From NCBI GenBank assembly GCA_947623975.1, contig CANQHY010000037.1, positions 1-11,199 of the forward strand: 11,199 bases of DNA, read 5' to 3'. Position numbers and translations under genes: made by a program. Shown here piece by piece: positions 7,049 to 11,199 of the stretch (position 1 is its first letter; each line of letters begins with the position of its first letter). Under the pieces are notes generated by a model. It saw only the letters and a list, made by a program, of their open reading frames with translations. It made no database searches and was not told the DNA's origin. The DNA comes from an uncultured Bacilli bacterium. Lineage in GTDB: Bacteria > Bacillota_I > Bacilli_A > RF39 > UBA660.

Positions 7049-7510
7049 TTAAACTGCAGGTTCAAAAGTAGGTGCACCATCAGCAAGTGTTACAGTCCCA
7101 TTAATAGGGTCACCATTTACATTAATTTTAAATGCGATAGTCGGTGTTACACCACCATCACCACCATATGAACTTACACTAATTGAACAATTAAATTTTT
7201 GAGCTTTAAATTTAGTTTCTTCCGTTACATCATACTTATCAATCAATAAAACTGTTGTTTCCGCATCTGTACCAGTTGCTAATTTATATCTCAACCCATT
7301 AATATAATCATATACCTTATCACCAAATATACATTTCATTTCACCATCTAATGCGACAGTATAACCGTCAACCGTTGTGGTTGCATTATCATTAACGATA
7401 TAGGTTTCGCTTGTTTCATTAGCATCATAAGAATAAGCCCCTGTTGTCATACCATTACCAACAATTGCCCACGTTTCTTCTTTATCTGGTTGTATATTTA
7501 AAAATGCCAT
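7049..7510 (-). CDS. Major tail (tube) protein, 153 aa
   Basis: This protein polymerises into the tail tube around the tape measure. It is placed between the head-completion genes and the tail chaperones, as in A118-like phages. The sequence is short, beta-rich and Gly/Thr/Asn-rich: MAFLNIQPDKEETWAIVGNG at the start, GYTVALDGEMKCIFGDKVYDY near 48-68, FKAQKFNCSISVSSYGGDGG near 102-121, and NVNGDPINGTVTLADG near the end. These fit small Firmicutes phage tail tube proteins. It starts at ATG 7510 with only a weak purine stretch upstream; the strong AAGGAGG nearby (around 7553-7549) is 38 bases away, inside the preceding gene. A clear terminator follows the stop. The family assignment is by context and composition. 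Confidence 0.75.
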   Translation of the reverse strand: MAFLNIQPDKEETWAIVGNGMTTGAYSYDANETSETYIVNDNATTTVDGYTVALDGEMKCIFGDKVYDYINGLRYKLATGTDAETTVLLIDKYDVTEETKFKAQKFNCSISVSSYGGDGGVTPTIAFKINVNGDPINGTVTLADGAPTFEPAV

Positions 7511-7532
7511 TATTTCAGTTCTTTTTACAAAT

Positions 7533-7967
7533 CTACTCTTTAAACATTCCTCCTTTTTTTAAATAAGTAAATTTACAACTTATGCGATAAATTGCTTCAT
7601 CAGCATTTGTTGCATAAATGTATCCATTGGTTACTGCACCAATAGATTCTGGTATTATATTTTCTTCCGTTTCAGGATAAATACCATTATTATCATTCTT
7701 TTCTAACCAATTTCTAAAATTTTCGCAGAATAATGAATTATCAATATTATTTTTTATTTCTTCGTTCCAATATAATTTTGCATCAAAAGAAAATAAAAAC
7801 TGCATTGATTTATTTCCACACTTGTCTTCATTTAGTACAGGATTATAACTTGAACTTTCATTAATCGAATATGCTTTTGCTTTATCGACTAAATAATTCA
7901 CATTTAGTTCTATAAATTCGTCCAAATAAGGACATTGTGCTATATATTTTCTAATGCTTTCAATCAT
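7533..7967 (-). CDS. Minor capsid / tail completion protein (Minor_capsid_3-like), 144 aa
   Basis: This is the third of three small head-tail joining proteins. In this gene order the position corresponds to the tail terminator or minor capsid 3 protein that caps the tail tube. Visible features are the N-terminus IRKYIAQCPYLDEFIELNVNY and YSINESSSYNPVLNEDKCGN. The central FLFSFDAKLYWNEEIKNNID is followed by FCENFRNWLEKNDNNGIYPE, the pattern of these proteins. A closing beta stretch follows (EAIYRISCKFTYLKKGG). It starts at ATG 7967, overlapping the previous stop as ATGA, with a GGAG site a few bases upstream. Near its end a strong AAGGAGG lies beside an in-frame ATG (MFKE then stop), possibly a standby ribosome site before the tail tube gene. 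Confidence 0.7.
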   Translation of the reverse strand: MIESIRKYIAQCPYLDEFIELNVNYLVDKAKAYSINESSSYNPVLNEDKCGNKSMQFLFSFDAKLYWNEEIKNNIDNSLFCENFRNWLEKNDNNGIYPETEENIIPESIGAVTNGYIYATNADEAIYRISCKFTYLKKGGMFKE

Positions 7968-8404
7968 AGTTTATCTAGCTCCTTTTGTGCTTCATTTATA
8001 ATATCATCAAAATTTTCAGTTGCGGTTCTCTCAACAAAATGTGCACCTCTATCAGGCCCACCATGGTAATTTAAAGTTCTATCACTAGGAATTTTTTTAG
8101 TATTAGGGCGACTCCAAAACATGCCACTTATTGGATCATAAAATGCACCTTTGCTATTAATAGGGTCTACATATAAAATACCTTCATTTTGGTAGTGGGC
8201 ATATGGAGTTTCAACTGTTACAAATCCACCTTCTGGATTCCTTGTATTATTTTCCATCATTCCACTATCTTCGGGCATTTTAAGTTTCATATAATGTATA
8301 AAACTATTATCAATAACGTTTTGAATACGGCCATCTTTATCTAATCCAAATTTTTTTATTATTTCTTCTTGATTAGGTAAAAATGCATCAATTTCAAATT
8401 GCAT
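7964..8404 (-). CDS. Minor capsid protein 2-like head completion protein, 146 aa
   Basis: This protein acts at the head-tail interface, in the place of HK97 gp10-like proteins. Recognisable motifs are LKMPEDSGMMENNTRNPEGG near residues 42-61, the tyrosine/histidine motif TPYAHYQNEGILYVDP near 65-80, and LNYHGGPDRGAHFVERTATE near 111-130. The last is characteristic of the Minor_capsid_2 family of Firmicutes phages. The C-terminus is helical and charged. It starts at ATG 8404, overlapping the previous stop by one base (TAATG) with GGAGAATA upstream, and its end overlaps the next gene by four bases. It belongs to a tightly coupled run of head-completion genes and looks full length. Confidence 0.85.
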   Translation of the reverse strand: MQFEIDAFLPNQEEIIKKFGLDKDGRIQNVIDNSFIHYMKLKMPEDSGMMENNTRNPEGGFVTVETPYAHYQNEGILYVDPINSKGAFYDPISGMFWSRPNTKKIPSDRTLNYHGGPDRGAHFVERTATENFDDIINEAQKELDKL

Positions 8405-8802
8405 TATTCTCCTATAATTTCATAATGTTGCATGTCCAAAGAACCATAGTCCTTAATTGCAACATTTGTTATTTTCATACATTCATATAATGATTTATAA
8501 TTTGCTATGGTAGATATTTCATCTACGTAGCCTTTAATAAGATAGTCATCATTTTTTAAAGTCCACGAACCTTTTAAATATTTTTTTTGATATTCTTCTG
8601 GGCTAACATATCCTTTTTGATCCATAAAAATAATAACTTTTACCCCGTCATTTTTTATAAGTATTGTATTAGATATAGTTATTCCATCATTAGAACTCCA
8701 AAATCCTTTTACATGACTTATTTTATACTCATTTTGTTTATTTTCTTTATTAAACCATTTATTAACAATTGTTATATCTTTTAAAATATTTTCATTATAC
8801 AT
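8404..8802 (-). CDS. Minor capsid protein 1-like head closure protein, 132 aa
   Basis: By position this is the head closure protein, between the connector and the Minor_capsid_2-like protein. The sequence is beta-rich: ILKDITIVNKWFNKENKQNE at the start, ISHVKGFWSSNDGITISNT near 28-46, a polar loop GYVSPEEYQKKYLKGSWTLK near 64-83, and DDYLIKGYVDEI near 85-96. The GFWSSNDG, WTLKNDDYLIKG and closing EIIGE segments fit Minor_capsid_1-type proteins. It starts at ATG 8802, overlapping the end of the connector gene by 8 bases (ATGTATAA). No strong ribosome binding site of its own is visible, so it probably depends on coupling. The family call is from pattern and gene order. Confidence 0.7.
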   Translation of the reverse strand: MYNENILKDITIVNKWFNKENKQNEYKISHVKGFWSSNDGITISNTILIKNDGVKVIIFMDQKGYVSPEEYQKKYLKGSWTLKNDDYLIKGYVDEISTIANYKSLYECMKITNVAIKDYGSLDMQHYEIIGE

Positions 8803-9208
8803 ATGGTATACCCGTATACAATAAGCCTGTGTAAAATAAGTAATTTTCTAATTCAACTTCTATTAAGTCATTAACATACTTGTCGGAAGTAACATTTTGT
8901 AAATCACTAATTGTTGGATTACTTATATTTCTACTATAGTCTCCAACTTTTTCACTTGTTACAAATTGTTCCTTTCCTTTTAAAATATTGTTTAACTTTT
9001 CTTTATTTAGATCTTGATTGTACAAAATTTCAGCCACAGAGCAAGTGGCATTTTTAACATCATTTATAAACAAATTTATATCTCCATTTATAATTCTATT
9101 TTTTACTTTACTACTTGCTCTTAAGGCTACATTATCAAATTTTTCTTGAGGGATTACCATCCCTTTAAAGGTTTTAGAATAATAATTATAATCAATATAA
9201 CTATTCAT
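8795..9208 (-). CDS. Head-tail connector (adaptor) protein, 137 aa
   Basis: This is the first of the head-tail joining proteins, expected to form a ring below the portal. The helical N-terminus (YYSKTFKGMVIPQEKFDNVA, then RASSKVKNRIING) and NDVKNATCSVAEILYNQ near 49-65 follow the plan of small Firmicutes phage head-tail connectors: a tyrosine-rich start, an internal helix with a conserved Cys, and a C-terminus near LLYTGIPYV. The middle holds a Ser/Asn-rich loop (VGDYSRNISNPTIS). It starts at ATG 9208 after a strong GAGGTG site, 12 bases after the stop of the capsid extension frame. The last 8 bases overlap the next gene. Function rests on gene order and overall pattern. Confidence 0.75.
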   Translation of the reverse strand: MNSYIDYNYYSKTFKGMVIPQEKFDNVALRASSKVKNRIINGDINLFINDVKNATCSVAEILYNQDLNKEKLNNILKGKEQFVTSEKVGDYSRNISNPTISDLQNVTSDKYVNDLIEVELENYLFYTGLLYTGIPYV

Positions 9209-9220
9209 CTATAACACCTC

Positions 9221-9628
9221 CTATTCAGTTTGTAAGTCAACTTCACTTAAATTAAGTGTTCTAGTTTCTTTTCCTTCACTTGTTATTTCAATTGTATTGT
9301 CCTTGTTATGTACTTGGAACACAATTAAACCATCTTTTTCATCAACTGCAACTGGTTTCTTTAATTTTGCACCAGTTCCCTTAAGTTCACACTTAATAGT
9401 TCCTTTAGCTTGTCCTTTTGCTTCTTCAAAGTATAAAGGAATAAAATTTCCAGTATTGTCGGTTTTAGAAAATTCAGTCCAGTTTTCTACATGTTTTAAA
9501 GCACCTGCTACATTTCCAGTATCATCGATACTTAAATTTTCACATAAATCTTGAACAGTCTTTTCACCAAGATTTAATGAAGTTTCTCCGCTAGGAACAC
9601 TTACTTTAATTTTTTCTACGCTACTTTT
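9221..9628 (-). CDS. C-terminal extension domain of the major capsid protein (-1 frame), ~130 aa
   Basis: This open frame has no ATG, GTG or TTG near its 5' end and no ribosome binding site. It is entered from the capsid gene by a -1 shift at the A10 run (9634-9625), bypassing the capsid TAG at 9618-9616. The predicted fusion reads through the lysines into SSVEKIKVSVPSGE. The domain includes TSLNLGEKTVQDLCENLSID, ALKHVENWTEFSKTD, KGTIKCELKGTG and DGLIVFQVHNKDNTIEITSE. It is Thr/Lys/Glu-rich, and its second half looks like beta strands suited to a surface decoration domain. The fused protein would be about 411 aa. Lactobacillus phage A2 (-1) and Listeria phage PSA (+1) make capsid proteins of two lengths by frameshift. 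Alternatively a single missing A in the consensus would make this one continuous gene. Confidence 0.7.
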   Translation of the reverse strand, partial: KSSVEKIKVSVPSGETSLNLGEKTVQDLCENLSIDDTGNVAGALKHVENWTEFSKTDNTGNFIPLYFEEAKGQAKGTIKCELKGTGAKLKKPVAVDEKDGLIVFQVHNKDNTIEITSEGKETRTLNLSEVDLQTE

Positions 9629-10455
9629 TTTTTTACTTGAACACCAAGTGCATTTGTGACCATTAAACCACCAACTTGGCGACCTTGTAATGCTGATGCA
9701 CCAATATGTTTACCATCAGAAATATTATTAATAGTAGGTTCAACAGCCCAATTTTCATATTTTTGGCAATATCTTTTATCATAGATAATAAATTCAGTAT
9801 TTTCATCCATTAAATAATTAGGTTTTACATAAACACCATTAATTTTACCAATAATACCTTCACGAATTAATTCAGCACCTAAAGAACCATTTGTATTAGC
9901 AAATTTATCATCCGTTAATAATTTTAATTCAGTATCCGCACTAACTGCAACACGCATTGATGCTACTTTCATATTTCTCTTTTTCATATTAGAAATTTCA
10001 GTAGCAATTTTTTCATATATGTTTTCTTTAGTTGTTTCTTCAGTATCACCACTTGCGGTACCTTTTGTTTCTAATTCTTTAATAGCCATTTTTTCTTTAT
10101 ATAAACCAATAGAATAACCAGCACTTTCAATTCTTTGCGCTTTTAAATTATCAGGTACTGCTTCAGCTTCATAACCATCAATAAGTTCATTACATGCGTA
10201 ATCCTTATCAATTGGTAATGGTAGATAATCTGTTGCAGATTGTTTTAATTCTACACCATTAAGAATATCGTAATCTGATAATTCTACTTCCTTATCTCTT
10301 GTTGGTACCATTATTTGACCTGTAGCACCATTGACTTCATAATCTGTTGAGAAGTCTTCATAAATATTTGTTTCGCTTCTAGCGATAGTTAGTACTTCAT
10401 TTGCATAAGTTTCTTTTCTCTTATGAGTACCATTTTTTTCAACTGCATTTGCCTT
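9616..10455 (-). CDS. Major capsid protein, ~279 aa, canonical start missing
   Basis: This is the coat protein, probably of the HK97 fold, assembling on the scaffold encoded just upstream. The frame is open from the TAA at 10458-10456. Its first codons give ANAVEKNGTHKRKETYANEV, then ARSETNIYEDFSTDYEVN, an N-terminal arm typical of Firmicutes phage capsid proteins. The core follows: GQIMVPTRDKEVELSDYD, SAGYSIGLYKEKMAIKELET, RVAVSADTELKLL, and near the C-terminus SALQGRQVGGLMVTNALGV. The codon after TAA is AAG. No ATG, GTG or TTG in frame precedes GQIMVPT (ATG at 10311), which would drop 48 residues of obvious capsid sequence. AAGGAG (10472-10467) is positioned for a start near 10455. An in-frame ATG at 10464 is cut off by the TAA two codons later. 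The 3' end carries the A10 slip site. Confidence 0.9.
   Translation of the reverse strand, partial: KANAVEKNGTHKRKETYANEVLTIARSETNIYEDFSTDYEVNGATGQIMVPTRDKEVELSDYDILNGVELKQSATDYLPLPIDKDYACNELIDGYEAEAVPDNLKAQRIESAGYSIGLYKEKMAIKELETKGTASGDTEETTKENIYEKIATEISNMKKRNMKVASMRVAVSADTELKLLTDDKFANTNGSLGAELIREGIIGKINGVYVKPNYLMDENTEFIIYDKRYCQKYENWAVEPTINNISDGKHIGASALQGRQVGGLMVTNALGVQVKKKVA
9625..9634 (-). promoter_or_regulatory. A10 slippery run (-1 frameshift or transcriptional slippage site)
   Basis: Ten consecutive A residues on the transcript span the last lysine codons of the capsid gene (GTA AAA AAA AAA GTA GCG TAG). They satisfy the A-AAA-AAA slip pattern, with the zero-frame stop only six bases beyond the run. 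The -1 frame continues open to 9221. A weak GGTG element lies about 8 bases upstream of the run. No strong downstream hairpin is obvious by eye. Confidence 0.7.
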
Positions 10456-10473
10456 TTAAATCATCTCTCCTTC

Positions 10474-11013
10474 TTACTTATTAAACAAATCAGGGTGTTT
10501 TTGTTTTAATATAGCAGTTACACCATTCTCTGCATTTTCATTAATTTTAGTTACAGGTAACCCAGTATCTTCTACTGGTAATGTAACTTCTTTTTGAAGA
10601 TATTTAGGATTTTCTTTCAAAAATTCCTTTAGGTTATCTTCAAATTCACCATCCATTTTAGATACTTTAAAAACTACATAATCAACATCATCAGCATTAA
10701 CACCACTTTTTAAAACGAGATTTTCTTGCTTTAATGTGATATTTTCGTTTGTAGTATCAGTAAGTTTTTGATTAAACTCACTTTGTTTTTCGGTTTCAGT
10801 TTTTTGATCATCTTGCCATTTTTTATAAGCTTCTAGGTCTATATCTTTATATTTTTTATTAACCTTTTCGGTAGCTTTTAAAACCATGGCATTTACTTCT
10901 TCTTGTGTAAAAGTCTTTTCTTCCACCTTTTCAGTTTTTTCAGCAGATTCTGTAACTGCCACCTCAGTTTTTTCTTCAGTTTGAGTAACTGGTTTAGTTT
11001 GGTTATTTTCCAT
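10474..11013 (-). CDS. Capsid scaffolding protein, 179 aa
   Basis: This is the internal scaffold for procapsid assembly, directly before the capsid gene as usual. The N-terminus is a low-complexity Thr/Glu/Lys segment (residues ~1-33, VTQTEEKTEVAVTESAEKTE). FTQEEVNAMVLKATEKVNKK near 35-54 is typical of DUF4355/GP20-like scaffolds. A long coiled coil spans ~50-102. A conserved-looking region follows (SGVNADDVDYVVFKVSKMDG near 103-122; EFLKENPKYLQK). The C-terminus ends KQKHPDLFNK. The product is acidic and highly charged with almost no aromatic residues. It starts at ATG 11013 behind GGAGG at good spacing and ends 18 bases before the likely capsid start. Confidence 0.85.
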   Translation of the reverse strand: MENNQTKPVTQTEEKTEVAVTESAEKTEKVEEKTFTQEEVNAMVLKATEKVNKKYKDIDLEAYKKWQDDQKTETEKQSEFNQKLTDTTNENITLKQENLVLKSGVNADDVDYVVFKVSKMDGEFEDNLKEFLKENPKYLQKEVTLPVEDTGLPVTKINENAENGVTAILKQKHPDLFNK

Positions 11014-11032
11014 TTTTCCTCCGTTTTTCTTA

Positions 11033-11059
11033 AGGGTAACAAAGTAATTCCCTCACCCT
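11033..11059 (-). other. Possible leader hairpin before the scaffold gene
   Basis: The arms AGGGTGA (11059-11053) and TTACCCT (11039-11033) can pair over 7 bp with one G-T pair and a 13-base loop. It ends shortly before the scaffold ribosome binding site and lacks a T run, so it is not a terminator. It could stabilise or modulate the message, but may be chance. Confidence 0.3.
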
Positions 11060-11092
11060 AATTTCTTTATGTCTAATTAGGTAAAAGACATA

Positions 11093-11117
11093 ATAAAAAC
11101 CCGATATTCCTATCGAG
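11093..11117 (-). terminator. Intrinsic terminator upstream of the scaffold gene
   Basis: On the transcript strand the stem CTCGATA / TATCGGG (7 bp, one T-G pair, loop GGAA) is followed by TTTTTATT. It would end transcription of the upstream tRNA and portal-side genes, or attenuate it before the head genes. I find no convincing promoter between it and the scaffold gene, so read-through may supply the operon. Confidence 0.75.
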
Positions 11118-11123
11118 TTATTT

Positions 11124-11143
11124 AGTGCTATTTTATAAGCACT
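11124..11143. repeat. 6-bp perfect inverted repeat between the tRNA and the terminator
   Basis: AGTGCT and AGCACT flank an 8-base AT loop. It has no T run, so it is not a terminator by itself. It may be an extra hairpin in the trailer of the tRNA transcript or a protein-binding site. Confidence 0.4.
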
Positions 11144-11157
11144 GTCTAATAAGAAGC

Positions 11158-11199
11158 TTCCTGGGGGTAGATTCGAACTACCTATCTCGCCGCCTACTT
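11158..11199 (-). tRNA. tRNA, 3' part only (T-arm and acceptor strand)
   Basis: On the minus strand GGTAG-TTCGAAT-CTACC forms a perfect five-pair T-stem with a standard 7-base T-loop. It is followed by a 7-base acceptor strand CCCAGGA and discriminator A. CCA is not encoded. The remaining visible bases (AAGTAGGCGGCGAGATA) may be a variable arm or part of the anticodon arm. The anticodon cannot be assigned because the 5' half is outside the window. A matching gene should begin TCCTGGG beyond the window edge. A degenerate tRNA or other RNA with a tRNA-like end is possible. Confidence 0.65.

Noticed and set aside
10309..10311. ATG at 10311 as the capsid start
   Set aside because: It would discard an N-terminal arm that looks clearly like capsid sequence (RKETYANEV, ARSETNIYEDF), and no ribosome binding site precedes it.
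11040..11150. Late promoter before the scaffold gene (TATAAAAT and TTAGACA-like boxes)
   Set aside because: The AT-rich boxes are badly spaced, and the best -10-like string is the loop of a palindrome upstream of the terminator, so a promoter there would be cut off by the terminator.

Overview
The window is part of the structural (head and tail) late operon of a tailed phage or prophage with a long flexible (siphovirus-type) tail. It infects a low-GC Gram-positive host, probably of the Bacilli, Clostridia or Erysipelotrichia type. The evidence is very AT-rich DNA, strong GGAGG-type ribosome binding sites, and a gene order matching Listeria A118-like and related Firmicutes phages. TAA, TAG and TGA all act as stops, so the code is the standard bacterial one and not the TGA=Trp code of Mycoplasma. 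Every supported gene is on the minus strand, so the operon reads from high to low coordinates. The plus-strand open frames are shadows.

In transcription order: the 3' end of a probable tRNA (11158-11199) is followed by an intrinsic terminator (11093-11117) and a leader. Then come the head genes: scaffold (10474-11013), major capsid protein (9616-10455), and an overlapping -1-frame extension of the capsid protein (down to 9221). The head-tail joining genes follow: connector (8795-9208) and three minor capsid / head-completion proteins (8404-8802, 7964-8404, 7533-7967). Next is the major tail (tube) protein (7049-7510), with an intrinsic terminator directly after it. The tail assembly genes come last: two chaperone-position proteins (6490-6987 and Gp15-like 5934-6497), tape measure (3652-5928), a small distal tail protein (3269-3646/3655), a large tail hub / tail-associated protein (777-3269), a previously uncalled 55-codon small ORF (595-762), a collar-like tail-tip or receptor-binding protein (65-598), and the start of another tail-tip gene (1-51). 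Most neighbours overlap by 1-8 bases, as in translationally coupled operons.

Four things stand out. (1) The capsid gene ends at a run of ten A residues, and a -1 slip there would fuse it to a further ~130-residue domain that has no start codon of its own. (2) The capsid, tape measure and probably the distal-tail genes have no usable ATG/GTG/TTG where their ribosome binding sites point. In all three the codon at that place is AAG preceded by A residues, so there is either recurrent start-codon loss, systematic consensus error, or odd initiation. (3) Before the tail-tip gene lies a small coupled ORF that contains a (TA)n microsatellite. It also carries a perfect 9-bp inverted repeat that could hide the tail-tip gene's ribosome binding site. 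(4) A terminator sits directly after the tail tube gene and probably tunes the ratio of head/tube proteins to the rest of the tail.
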